Source: JAWVFN01 sp963696625
GTDB lineage: Bacteria > Actinomycetota > Thermoleophilia > Solirubrobacterales > 70-9
Assembly (NCBI GenBank): GCA_963696625.1
Contig: CAVOKZ010000014.1
Span: 1-49,625, forward strand
Length of the DNA: 49,625 nucleotides
Reading direction: 5' to 3'
Shown: one piece after another, positions 30,711 to 39,064 of the stretch
How the letters are laid out: every line of letters begins with the position of its first letter
Numbering within the stretch: the first letter of the stretch is position 1
Translations under genes and position numbers: made by a program
Notes under the pieces: model-generated
Told to the model about the DNA's origin: nothing
The model's input: the letters and a program-made list of their open reading frames with translations, nothing else
Database searches by the model: none

Positions 30711-33329
30711 ATGCAGACCGATGAGATCCGCCAGACCTTCCTGCGCTTCTTCGAGGAGCGCGGGCATCGGATCGTGCCTTCGGCTTCGCTGGTGCCGTCG
30801 GTCGACGACCCCTCGGTGCTGCTGACCACCGCCGGGATGCAGCCGTTCAAGCCCTACTTCCTCGGCCAGGGCTCACCGCCGGCGCCCCGCGTCGCCGACG
30901 TCCAGCGCTGCTTCCGCACCACCGACATCGAGCAGGTCGGCGCCACCGCGCGCCACCTGACCTGCTTCGAGATGCTCGGTAACTGGAGCTTCGGCGACTA
31001 CTTCAAGGAGGAGACCATCCCCTGGGGCTGGGAGCTGTCGGTGGACGGCTTCGGGTTCGACCCGGAGTTGATCTACGTCACGGTCTTCGCCGGCGACGAG
31101 GAGCTCGGGCTCGGCCCCGACGAGGAAGCCATCGAGGTTTGGCGCCGGGCCGGGGTGCCCGACGAGCGCATCGTCCGGCTGCCGCGCTCGGAGAACTTCT
31201 GGCAGGCCGGGCCGACCGGTCCCTGCGGGCCGTGCTCGGAGATGTACCTCGACCGCGGCGGGCAGTTCGGCGGCCCCGACGACATGCCCGGCGACGACAC
31301 CGACCGCTTCGTCGAGTACTGGAACCACGTGTTCATGACCTACGACCTCGCCGAGGACGGGTCGCTGACCGAGCTGCCGCAGAAGAACATCGACACCGGA
31401 ATGGGCGTCGAGCGCATGGCCGCGATCCTCCAGCGGGTTCCGTCGGTGTTCGAGACCGACTCGCTGTGGCCGCTGATCGAGCTCGCCCAGGACCTCTCGG
31501 GCGAGCGCTACGCGGATGAGGGAAAGGAGACGCGGGCGATGCGGATCCTCGCCGACCACTCGCGCGGCGCCGCGGCGCTGATCGCCGACGGCGTCGTTCC
31601 CTCGAACGAGTCGCGGGGCTACGTGCTGCGCCGGATCATGCGCCGAGCGATCCAGCAGGGCCGCTCGATCGGCATCGAGTCGCCGTTCATGGACAAGTTC
31701 GCCGACCGCGCCCTCGAGGTCTGGGCCGGGCCCTATCCCGAGCTCGCCGCCGAGCGCGAGACCGTTAGGCGCTGGGTCCGCGACGAGGAGGAGAGCTTCG
31801 GCCACACGCTCGACCGCGGGACCGAGCTGCTCGCCGAGCTGATCGAGCAGTCGAAGGCGTCGGGGACCTCGTGGATCGACGCCGAGGACGCCTTTCGCCT
31901 CCACGACACCTACGGCTTCCCCTACGACCTGACCCGCGAGCTGCTCGCCGAGGAAGGCCTGGCCGTCGACGACCAGGGCTTCGAAGAGCTGATGGAGGAG
32001 CAGCGCTCGCGGGCGCGGACCGGGAGCGCGACCGCGCACGGCTCCGAGGACGAGCACGAAGCCGTGCTCGCCTTCGCGACCAAGCAGCCGCCGTCGCGAT
32101 TCGTCGGCTACGAGAAGCTCGACGCGGACACGAGCCTGATCGCCGTCGAGCGGGCCGACGGCCACTTCCTCGCCAAGCTCGAGGAGAGCCCGTTCTATCC
32201 CGAGGGCGGCGGCCAGGTCTCCGACTCGGGCGTGCTCCGCGCCAACGGCAGCGAGATCCCCGTGCTCGACGTCTATCGCGTCGGCGACGACCAGGCCCTG
32301 AAGCTGGAGCAGGACCCCGGCTCCGCGCGTGTCGTCGCCGAGGTCGACCACGTCGCCCGCCACGCGACGATGCGAAACCACACCGCCACGCACCTGCTGC
32401 ACGCGGCGCTGCGCGAGGTCCTCGGAACCCACGTGCGCCAGGCGGGCTCGGCGGTTCGTCCCGACAAGCTCCGCTTCGACTTCACCCACGGCTCGCCGCT
32501 GAGCGCCGAGGAGACGAGGGCGGTGGGCGATCGGGTCAACCAGTGGATCAAGGAGAGCCACCCCGTCAGAGCGCTGGAGATGGCCCACGACGAGGCGGTC
32601 GAGCTCGGCGCGATGGCGTTGTTCGGCGAGAAGTACGGTGAGTGGGTGCGGATGGTCGAGGTCGAAGGGGTCTCGCGCGAGCTCTGCGGCGGCACCCACG
32701 TCGCCAACACGGCGGAGATCGGGATCTTCGCGATCTCCTCCGAGGGCTCGAGCGCGGCCAACGTCCGCCGGATCGAGGCGTTGACCGGCCCCGCCGCGAT
32801 CGACTGGTTCCGCGGGCGCTCGCTGAAGCTCAGCGAGATCGGCCGCGTGCTCGGCTCCGAGCAGGATCCGCTCGCCGGGGCGCAGCGGGCGGCCGAACGG
32901 CTCGCCGAGCTCGAGCGCACCGCCAAGCAGGCGGGCGCCGCCGGTGCGAAGGAGAAGGTGGCGAAGCTCGCCGATCAAGCCGAGGAGATCGGGCCGGCCA
33001 AGCTCGTCGTTGCCCGGCTCGACGAGCTCGAGCCCAAGGACCTGCAGGAGGCCTCTCAGCGGCTCAAGGACGTTCTCGGCGGCGGAGGGGCGATCGTGCT
33101 CGCCTCGGGCACGGGCGACAGCGCTTCGTTCGTCGCCAACCTCGGCCCTGAGGCAATCGCCGCGGGGCTCAAAGCCGGCGAGATCGTCAGCGGCGCGGCC
33201 GAGGTCGTCGGTGGCGGCGGAGGAGGCCGCGACGACTTCGCGCGTGCCGGTGGCAAGGACGTGTCGAAGCTCGATGAGGCCCTGGAGAAGACCCGCAAGG
33301 CGATTGAGGACCGCCTGGGCAACTCCTGA
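30711..33329 (+). CDS. alaS: Alanyl-tRNA synthetase
   Basis: The 872-residue protein has all AlaRS parts: the class II catalytic core (TAGMQPFKPYFLG, then RCFRTTDIEQVG and HLTCFEMLGNWSFGDYFK), the tRNA-recognition helices, the editing domain with H-T-A-T-H-L-L-H and C-G-G-T-H (zinc-dependent removal of Ser or Gly), and the C-terminal oligomerisation/DHHA1 domain with a Gly-rich GGGGGGR segment. It charges tRNA-Ala and proofreads. The length is normal. It is followed by ruvX and mltG, a common bacterial order. Confidence 0.97.
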   Translation: MQTDEIRQTFLRFFEERGHRIVPSASLVPSVDDPSVLLTTAGMQPFKPYFLGQGSPPAPRVADVQRCFRTTDIEQVGATARHLTCFEMLGNWSFGDYFKEETIPWGWELSVDGFGFDPELIYVTVFAGDEELGLGPDEEAIEVWRRAGVPDERIVRLPRSENFWQAGPTGPCGPCSEMYLDRGGQFGGPDDMPGDDTDRFVEYWNHVFMTYDLAEDGSLTELPQKNIDTGMGVERMAAILQRVPSVFETDSLWPLIELAQDLSGERYADEGKETRAMRILADHSRGAAALIADGVVPSNESRGYVLRRIMRRAIQQGRSIGIESPFMDKFADRALEVWAGPYPELAAERETVRRWVRDEEESFGHTLDRGTELLAELIEQSKASGTSWIDAEDAFRLHDTYGFPYDLTRELLAEEGLAVDDQGFEELMEEQRSRARTGSATAHGSEDEHEAVLAFATKQPPSRFVGYEKLDADTSLIAVERADGHFLAKLEESPFYPEGGGQVSDSGVLRANGSEIPVLDVYRVGDDQALKLEQDPGSARVVAEVDHVARHATMRNHTATHLLHAALREVLGTHVRQAGSAVRPDKLRFDFTHGSPLSAEETRAVGDRVNQWIKESHPVRALEMAHDEAVELGAMALFGEKYGEWVRMVEVEGVSRELCGGTHVANTAEIGIFAISSEGSSAANVRRIEALTGPAAIDWFRGRSLKLSEIGRVLGSEQDPLAGAQRAAERLAELERTAKQAGAAGAKEKVAKLADQAEEIGPAKLVVARLDELEPKDLQEASQRLKDVLGGGGAIVLASGTGDSASFVANLGPEAIAAGLKAGEIVSGAAEVVGGGGGGRDDFARAGGKDVSKLDEALEKTRKAIEDRLGNS

Positions 33330-33352
33330 GCGCAAGCTCTGTTTGTAGCCTC

Positions 33353-33745
33353 ATGCGTGTGCTCGCCCTCGACTATGGAAGCGCCCGCTGCGGCTGCGCG
33401 ATCTCCGATCCCTCGGGGACGCTCGCGCGCCCGCTCCCGGTGATCGAGCCCCCCGAGCCCCGTACGGTCGCCGATCTCGTCTCCGAGCACGAGGTCGCGC
33501 GGGTCGTCGTCGGCCTGCCGGTGACGATGTCCGGCGCCGAAGGCGAGCAGGCGGCCGCCTCGCGCACGTTCGCCGCCGAGCTCGAGCGGGTACTCGAAGT
33601 CCCTGTCGTGACCTATGACGAGAGGCTGACGACCAAGATGGCGCAGCAGAGCGCCCGCGCCGGCGCCAGGGCGGCCGAGGATTCGCTCGCCGCCGCGCAC
33701 CTGCTCGAGTCCTATCTGGCATCCGAAGAAGGCAGCCCCGAGTGA
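33353..33745 (+). CDS. ruvX: RuvX/YqgF Holliday junction resolvase-like protein
   Basis: This 130-residue protein matches the YqgF family: L-A-L-D-Y-G-S-A-R-C-G at the start (first catalytic Asp), V-V-V-G-L-P-V-T-M-S-G, and Y-D-E-R-L-T-T, then D-S-L-A-A-A-H-L-L near the end (last catalytic Asp). It is an RNase H-like fold protein linked to 16S rRNA 5' end maturation and possibly to DNA junction processing. It follows alaS by 23 bases, and its stop overlaps the GTG of mltG (GTGA at 33742-33745). Confidence 0.95.
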   Translation: MRVLALDYGSARCGCAISDPSGTLARPLPVIEPPEPRTVADLVSEHEVARVVVGLPVTMSGAEGEQAAASRTFAAELERVLEVPVVTYDERLTTKMAQQSARAGARAAEDSLAAAHLLESYLASEEGSPE

Positions 33746-35076
33746 GGAACGACGACCTCAGGCCCCCGACCGACGAGTTCGGTCGGGAGGATCCCGACGT
33801 GCTCGAGCGCGAGCGCCGCCGCGCCGAGCGCGAGAAGCGGCGCAAGACCCGGACCGACCTCGGCGCGACGGTGGGCAAGAAGCGCGAGCCGAAGGCGCGG
33901 CGCGGCAAGCCGGCGCCCATGCCGGAGCCCGCGGAGCCCCGCCCGCCGCGGCCGGGCCTCGCCGACCGGGCGGCCGCGATGCGGGGGCGAATCCCGAAGC
34001 GAACGCCGCGAGAGCCGCGGACCGCTCGCCCGCGGTCCTACTGGCGGCGCCGCATCTTCGCCCTTACCGGTGTCCTCGCCGCGGTCCTCCTCGCCTGGTT
34101 TCTGATCGCTTTCTTCCAGCCCTTCGCCGGCGACGGCAAGGGCACCGGCACCGTGTCGGTCACCGTCCCGCAGGGGGCGAGCGCGGGCGAGGTCGCCGGC
34201 ATCCTCGCCGACGAGGACGTCGTCTCCAGCGGGACGCTGTTCGAGTGGCGGCTGAAGCTCGCCGGCAAGAGCGACAAGATCCTCCCGGGCAGCTACGTGC
34301 TCGCCCATGGCATGAGCTACGCGACGGCGATCGACAAGCTGACCGGCACCAGCGGCGAGATCTCGGCGCTCGTCCCCGAGGGCCTGAGCCGGCCACAGAT
34401 TGCCGAGATCGCCTCCGAGGACGGCCTCAGCGGCGACTACGAGGCGGCGTCGACGTCGGCGCAGGGCTTCGACCCGGCGGCCTACGGGGCGCAGAGCCCG
34501 CCGAGCCTCGAGGGCTTCCTCTTCCCGGCGACCTACAAGCTCGATCAGGGCGCCGACGTCAAGGTCATGGTCCAGGAGCAGCTCAACGCGTTCCAGCAGA
34601 ACATCAAGGGGGTCGACATGAGCTACGCCAGGAAGAAGAACCTCACCGTCTACGACGTGCTCAAGATCGCCTCGATGATCGAGGACGAGGCCGGCGTCGC
34701 CAGGGACCGGCCGCTGATCGCGGCGGTGATCTACAACCGGCTCAAGCAGGGCATCCCGCTCGGCATCGACGCGACCGTGCGCTTCGCCACCGGTAACTAC
34801 GACCAGCCGCTGACGACCGAGCAGTTGAACAGCAACTCCCCCTACAACACGCGCAAGGTCCAGGGCCTGCCGCCGACGCCGATCGGAAATCCGGGCATCG
34901 CCGCGATCAAGGCGGCGGCCAGCCCGGCCAAGGTGCCCTACCTCTACTACGTCAACAAGCCCAACACGTGCGGCGAGCTGACCTTCAGCACCACACTCGA
35001 AGAGCACAACGCCGCGGTCGCCGCCTACAACGCCGCGCGCGAAGCAAACGGCGGCAACGAGCCGAGTACCTGTTGA
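33742..35076 (+). CDS. mltG: Endolytic murein transglycosylase MltG
   Basis: The 444-residue protein has a long basic cytoplasmic N-terminus (about 1-105), one membrane helix (about 110-130), a LysM-like region (VSVTVPQGASAGEVAGILADEDV) and the YceG catalytic domain. The catalytic Glu lies in K-I-A-S-M-I-E-D-E-A-G, and the family segments A-A-V-I-Y-N-R-L and S-P-Y-N-T-R follow. It cuts nascent glycan strands at the outer face of the membrane and so sets strand length. GTG 33742 overlaps the ruvX stop. The cytoplasmic tail is longer than in E. coli, as is common in actinobacteria. Confidence 0.93.
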   Translation: MRNDDLRPPTDEFGREDPDVLERERRRAEREKRRKTRTDLGATVGKKREPKARRGKPAPMPEPAEPRPPRPGLADRAAAMRGRIPKRTPREPRTARPRSYWRRRIFALTGVLAAVLLAWFLIAFFQPFAGDGKGTGTVSVTVPQGASAGEVAGILADEDVVSSGTLFEWRLKLAGKSDKILPGSYVLAHGMSYATAIDKLTGTSGEISALVPEGLSRPQIAEIASEDGLSGDYEAASTSAQGFDPAAYGAQSPPSLEGFLFPATYKLDQGADVKVMVQEQLNAFQQNIKGVDMSYARKKNLTVYDVLKIASMIEDEAGVARDRPLIAAVIYNRLKQGIPLGIDATVRFATGNYDQPLTTEQLNSNSPYNTRKVQGLPPTPIGNPGIAAIKAAASPAKVPYLYYVNKPNTCGELTFSTTLEEHNAAVAAYNAAREANGGNEPSTC

Positions 35077-35110
35077 GGCGCCTCGCCGCGTGGCCGAAGA
35101 GGCGTAGCCG

Positions 35111-35914
35111 ATGAGGCGACTTGGCGTGATAGGGCATCCCGTCGCGCACTCGCGCAGTCCCGCGATGCAGAACGCCGCGCTCGAAGAGCTCGGGCTCGGC
35201 CATGCGTGGGTCTACGAGGCGATCGACGTCGCCCCCGAGGCGCTCGGCGAGTTCTTCGCGGCGATGGACGACGAGGGCTTCGTCGGCGCAAACGTGACCG
35301 TCCCCCACAAGGAGGCCGCGCTCGAGCTGGCCGACGAGGCGAGCGACCGGGCAAAGGCGATCGGAGCCGCGAACACGCTGTCCGTCGACGACGACGGCCG
35401 TGTGCTGGCCGAGAACACCGATGCCCCGGGGCTGCTCGCGGCGCTCTCGAGCTCCCCGCGTGGAAGGCACGCGTTGATCCTCGGGGCGGGGGGCGCGGCG
35501 CGCGCCGCCGTCTGGGCTCTCGCCGACGCGGACGCCGACGTCTCGATCTGGAACCGCACCCCGGAGCGCGGCGCGGCGCTCGCCAAGGAGTTCAAGGTGA
35601 AGACGATCGAAGCCGACGGCCTGCTGCCGGCCGCCGATTTCGACCTGATCGTCAACACGACGACGGTCGGGATGGGCGGGGGAGGGCGCATGGCCGAGCT
35701 CCACCTCGATCCTGCGGCGCTCAGCCCCGAGCAGGCGATCGTCGACATGGCCTACGGTGACCGCGAGACCGAGCTGGTCGCGACCGCGCGCGAGGCGGGC
35801 GCCACCGTTGTCGACGGGCTCGAGGTCCTCGTCCGCCAGGGGGCCGAGTCGCTGCGCGTCTGGACCCGGCGCGAGGCGCCGCTCGACGCGATGCGCCGCG
35901 CCGTGCGCGGGTAG
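35111..35914 (+). CDS. aroE: Shikimate dehydrogenase
   Basis: The 267-residue enzyme has G-H-P-V-A-H-S-R-S-P near the start (shikimate-binding Ser-x-Ser), N-V-T-V-P-H-K with the catalytic Lys, E-N-T-D with the catalytic Asp, and a NADP-binding G-A-G-G-A-A-R. It reduces 3-dehydroshikimate to shikimate. It is the first of four shikimate-pathway genes within 6 kb. The length is normal, and the ATG is preceded by a 34-base gap after mltG. Confidence 0.95.
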   Translation: MRRLGVIGHPVAHSRSPAMQNAALEELGLGHAWVYEAIDVAPEALGEFFAAMDDEGFVGANVTVPHKEAALELADEASDRAKAIGAANTLSVDDDGRVLAENTDAPGLLAALSSSPRGRHALILGAGGAARAAVWALADADADVSIWNRTPERGAALAKEFKVKTIEADGLLPAADFDLIVNTTTVGMGGGGRMAELHLDPAALSPEQAIVDMAYGDRETELVATAREAGATVVDGLEVLVRQGAESLRVWTRREAPLDAMRRAVRG

Positions 35915-35951
35915 TGCCGGCAGGCGCGAGCGGCGTGCTAATTTTTTGTTA

Positions 35952-36953
35952 GTGCCCAGGCTCCGCCTCGTCAAGTCGGCGATCCCCGGCATCCAGCCGG
36001 GTGCCGAGTCCCTCCCCGACGGCGAGGCGTTCGACGCCTACTCGCGGACGGTCTCGGGGGTCGCGGAGAGGCTCAGCGCCTCGGTCGGCCACCTCCAGGT
36101 GCAGCAGCGCACGCGCCGCGGTCGCCGCGAGGGCGGGGGCAGCGCGGTGGCGATCTCCTCCGACGGCTACCTGCTGACCTCGGCGCACGTCGTCGACGGC
36201 GGCGTCGGCGCCCGCGCCTCGTTCTCGGACGGCCGCGAGTTCGAAACCGAGCTCGCCGGCGCCGACCGGCTCTCCGACCTCGCCGTCGTCCGCGCCGAAG
36301 GCCGCGACCTGACGCCGGCCGAGCTCGGCGACGCCGCCGACCTGCGGGTCGGCCAGCTCGTCGTCGCGATCGGCAGCCCGATGGGGTTCGCCGGATCGGT
36401 CACGGCCGGCGTCGTCTCCGCGCTCGGACGCGCGCTGCCGACGGCCACCGGGTCGGCCGGACGACTGGTCGAGAACGTGATCCAGACAGATGCCGCGCTC
36501 AACCCGGGCAACTCGGGCGGCGCGCTCGCCGACGGGCTGGGGCGCGTCGTCGGGGTCAACACCGCCGTCGCCGGCGTCGGCCTCGGCCTCGCCGTGCCGA
36601 TCAACGACGCGACGCGCAGGATCATCTCCTCGCTGATCAACGAGGGGCGGGTCAGGCGGGCCTACATCGGCATCGTCGGCGGCTCACGGCCGCTGCCGCC
36701 GAAGGTCGCCGCTGAGTACGGGGCCGAGCAGGGGATCGAGATCGTCGAGGTGGTCGGCGGCAGCCCGGCCGATCGCGCCGGGCTCAAGCGCGAGGACCTG
36801 ATCGTCGGGATCGACGGCGAAGCCGTCGCCGACGTCGGCGAGCTGCAGAGGTTGATGGTCGCCGAGCGCATCGGCGCCCGGCTCGAGGTCACCGCCGTCA
36901 GGGGCGAGCGTTCGCTTTCTTTCGATCTTTTTCCGGCCGAGCTCCAGGACTGA
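35952..36953 (+). CDS. HtrA/DegP-like serine protease with PDZ domain, apparently without export signal
   Basis: The 333-residue protein has a trypsin-like domain with the full triad: H79 in LLTSAHVVDG, D109 in LSDLAVVRAEG and S188 in NPGNSGGAL. One PDZ domain follows (about 240-330, with YIGIVGGSRPL and GSPADRAGLKREDLIVGIDGE). Unlike most bacterial HtrA proteins there is no signal peptide or membrane helix before the protease domain, so it may act in the cytoplasm. The start is the GTG at 35952, directly after an unusually AT-rich stretch (CTAATTTTTTGTTAG). That stretch may be a promoter of a leaderless transcript, since no ribosome binding site is visible. Its 3' end overlaps the next, opposite gene by 56 bases. 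Confidence 0.87.
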   Translation: MPRLRLVKSAIPGIQPGAESLPDGEAFDAYSRTVSGVAERLSASVGHLQVQQRTRRGRREGGGSAVAISSDGYLLTSAHVVDGGVGARASFSDGREFETELAGADRLSDLAVVRAEGRDLTPAELGDAADLRVGQLVVAIGSPMGFAGSVTAGVVSALGRALPTATGSAGRLVENVIQTDAALNPGNSGGALADGLGRVVGVNTAVAGVGLGLAVPINDATRRIISSLINEGRVRRAYIGIVGGSRPLPPKVAAEYGAEQGIEIVEVVGGSPADRAGLKREDLIVGIDGEAVADVGELQRLMVAERIGARLEVTAVRGERSLSFDLFPAELQD

Positions 36954-37371
36954 CGTTCAGCTCGGCGATCTTGCTGTCGGCGGTGACGAGCCTCACCGCG
37001 TAGTCGCCGGGCTGGTCGAGGAGCAGGTCGAACATCGCCGGGCCGTATGGCGAGACCGCCTGGATCTGCCCGAGCTCGGGAATCGCGACCTGGTCGTAGA
37101 GCGTCGACTCCACCTTCAGCTGCAGCTCCTCGCCGGCGTAGAGGCGGACCTTGGTGATCGAGCTCGGGTCGGCCTTGATCGTGACGTTGAACAGACCGGC
37201 GTTCGCCGCCTCGTCGGGAACGCTCGCGGTCGTCCCGGTCCCGGTCGTCTCCGCGGTCGTCGTCTCCGAGCTCGTCTCCTCGCGATCGTCCCGCACCGGC
37301 GCGAGCGCCGTCGCCAGCATCGATATCCCGAGCAGCACCAGCAACAGGATCAGCAAGCGTCGGGCGGCCAC
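36898..37371 (-). CDS. Membrane-anchored extracytoplasmic protein, unknown function
   Basis: This 157-residue protein has a strong N-terminal membrane helix or signal (ARRLLILLLVLLGISMLATALA), a Thr/Glu-rich linker (about 30-55) and a beta-rich domain of about 90 residues (LFNVTIKADPSSITKVRLYAGEELQLKVES ...). The domain resembles a cupredoxin-like or Ig-like sandwich but without clear copper ligands. The end is basic. It starts at a GTG on the minus strand. It is divergent from the prepilin peptidase gene, with 37 bases between starts, and overlaps the protease gene tail to tail by 56 bases. Confidence 0.7.
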   Translation of the reverse strand: MAARRLLILLLVLLGISMLATALAPVRDDREETSSETTTAETTGTGTTASVPDEAANAGLFNVTIKADPSSITKVRLYAGEELQLKVESTLYDQVAIPELGQIQAVSPYGPAMFDLLLDQPGDYAVRLVTADSKIAELNVSPGARPEKDRKKANARP

Positions 37372-37408
37372 GGGGGAGGGAGTTTGGCCGATCCGGGCTC
37401 ATCCAGGC

Positions 37409-37834
37409 ATGGCCGGGATGACCGCGATTACCGCGATGACGGCGATGCTCGCCGTCTGCGTCGCATCCGACCTCCGGGACCGGACCGTCCCGAACGCGGC
37501 GCTCGCGGCCGGGGCGCTCGCCGCGGTCGCTCTCTCGCTCGCCACCGACCCCGCCGTGCTCGGCGCCCGGGCGCTGTGGGCCGCCGCGGCCGGCTGCTTC
37601 CTGCTGGCGCCGGCGGTGCTGAAGCCTGGGTCGATGGGGATGGGCGACGTCAAGCTCGCCGCCGTTCTCGGCCTCTATCTCGGCCCCGCCGTGACCACGG
37701 CGCTGCTCGCGGCCTTCATCGCCGGCTCGATCGCCGGGTTGCTGCTCGCGGTCAGGCACGGCCGCGCGGCGCGCCGGATGGCGATCCCGTTCGCGCCCTA
37801 CCTCGCCCTCGGGGCGCTGGTCGCTGCACTCTGA
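37409..37834 (+). CDS. Type IV prepilin peptidase (A24 family, short form)
   Basis: The 141-residue membrane protein has the two catalytic Asp motifs of A24 peptidases: S-D-L-R-D-R-T-V-P-N and G-M-G-D-V-K-L, with about five hydrophobic helices. It is the short, TadV/CpaA-like form without the N-terminal methyltransferase domain. It cleaves prepilin leaders at the inner membrane; likely substrates include the three prepilins at 13.9-17.3 kb, although they are 20 kb away. ATG 37409 or 37418 are both possible starts. It precedes aroC by 48 bases. Confidence 0.88.
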   Translation: MAGMTAITAMTAMLAVCVASDLRDRTVPNAALAAGALAAVALSLATDPAVLGARALWAAAAGCFLLAPAVLKPGSMGMGDVKLAAVLGLYLGPAVTTALLAAFIAGSIAGLLLAVRHGRAARRMAIPFAPYLALGALVAAL

Positions 37835-37882
37835 CGCCCGGGCGCCCCGGCCCCCGTCAATAACCTTGCACGTAGATATCGA

Positions 37883-39064
37883 ATGGGAACACTTCGCTTC
37901 GTCACAGCCGGCGAGTCACACGGACCTGGCCTGGTCACGGTCGTCGAAGGCCTGCCCGCGGGCCTCGAGCTCGACCGCGCCGAGCTCGACCGCGACATGG
38001 CCCGGCGCCAGCTCGGCCACGGCCGTGGCGGCCGGATGAAGATCGAGTCCGACTCGGTCGAGATCCGCTCGGGCCTGCGCCACGGCAAGACGCTCGGCGG
38101 CCCGCTGGCGATCCTCGTCGCCAACCGGGACTACGAGAACTGGGAGGAGCGGATGAACCCGTGGCCGGTCGAGCGCGAGATCGAGGCGATCACGCTGCCC
38201 CGCCCCGGCCACGCCGATCTCGCCGGCATGCAGAAGTTCGGCCACGACGACCTGCGCAACATCCTCGAGCGCGCGAGCGCCCGCGAGACCGCCGCCCGCG
38301 TCGCCGCCGGCGCCGTCGCCAAGGCCTTCCTGAGGACGGTCGGCGTCGAAATCCGGTCGCACGTTCTGCAGATCGGCTCCGTAAAGGGGTCAGACCCCCT
38401 CATGAAGGGGTCAGACCCCTCAACAATCGAAGACTTCGAGGGTGTCGACGAATCGCCCGTCCGCGTTCTCGATTCCGAGATCGAGCGGAAGATGGTTGAA
38501 GAGATCGATCGCCTGCGCAAGGCCAACGAGAGCCTCGGCGGCACCTTCGAGGTCCGCGCCTTCGGCCTCGTCCCCGGGCTCGGCTCGCACGTCTCCTGGG
38601 CAGAGAAGCTCGACGGCCGCCTCGCCCAGGCGATCGTCTCGATCCAGGCGATCAAGGGCGTGACGATCGGCCCGGCCTGGGACGTCGCCGGGCGCCCCGG
38701 CTCCGAGGCCCACGACGAGATCTTCTATGACGAAAAGCGCGGCTACTTCCGCGAGACCAACTCGGCCGGCGGCCTCGAGGGCGGGATGACCAACGGCGAG
38801 CCGCTCGTGATCCAGGCCGCGATCAAGCCGATCTCGACCCTGACCAAGCCGCTGCGCTCGGTCGACACCGAGACCAAGCAGGCCGAGGCTGCCCACAAGG
38901 AACGCACCGACTCGGCGGTGGTCCCGGCGGCGGCCGTCGTCGGCGAGGCGATGGTCGCCCTCACCCTCGCCTCGGCCTACCGCGAGAAGTTCGGCGGCGA
39001 CCACATCGACGATGTCCACGCCGCGCTCGCCGCTTATAAGGAGCGAATCGGGTGGCGGAGGTAG
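37883..39064 (+). CDS. aroC: Chorismate synthase with repeat-derived insertion
   Basis: The 393-residue protein shows G-E-S-H-G-P at the start, R-R-Q-L-G-H-G-R-G-G-R-M-K-I-E-S-D, R-P-G-H-A-D and the late T-D-S-A-V-V-P-A-A-A-V-V-G-E-A signature. It converts EPSP to chorismate using reduced FMN. Residues about 168-181 are two copies of a heptad (KGSDPLM, KGSDPST) encoded by the GGGGTCAGACCCC repeat, placed in a variable loop. The gene stays in frame and all catalytic motifs are kept, so it is probably active. Its 3' end overlaps the start of aroKB by 13 bases. Confidence 0.96.
   Translation: MGTLRFVTAGESHGPGLVTVVEGLPAGLELDRAELDRDMARRQLGHGRGGRMKIESDSVEIRSGLRHGKTLGGPLAILVANRDYENWEERMNPWPVEREIEAITLPRPGHADLAGMQKFGHDDLRNILERASARETAARVAAGAVAKAFLRTVGVEIRSHVLQIGSVKGSDPLMKGSDPSTIEDFEGVDESPVRVLDSEIERKMVEEIDRLRKANESLGGTFEVRAFGLVPGLGSHVSWAEKLDGRLAQAIVSIQAIKGVTIGPAWDVAGRPGSEAHDEIFYDEKRGYFRETNSAGGLEGGMTNGEPLVIQAAIKPISTLTKPLRSVDTETKQAEAAHKERTDSAVVPAAAVVGEAMVALTLASAYREKFGGDHIDDVHAALAAYKERIGWRR
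38384..38425 (+). repeat. Tandem 21-bp repeat with GGGGTCAGACCCC core inside aroC
   Basis: Two cores at 38386-38398 and 38407-38419 are exactly 21 bases apart, so each adds seven codons and the aroC frame is unchanged. Both match the repeat family of the 27.7 kb island. Confidence 0.85.
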
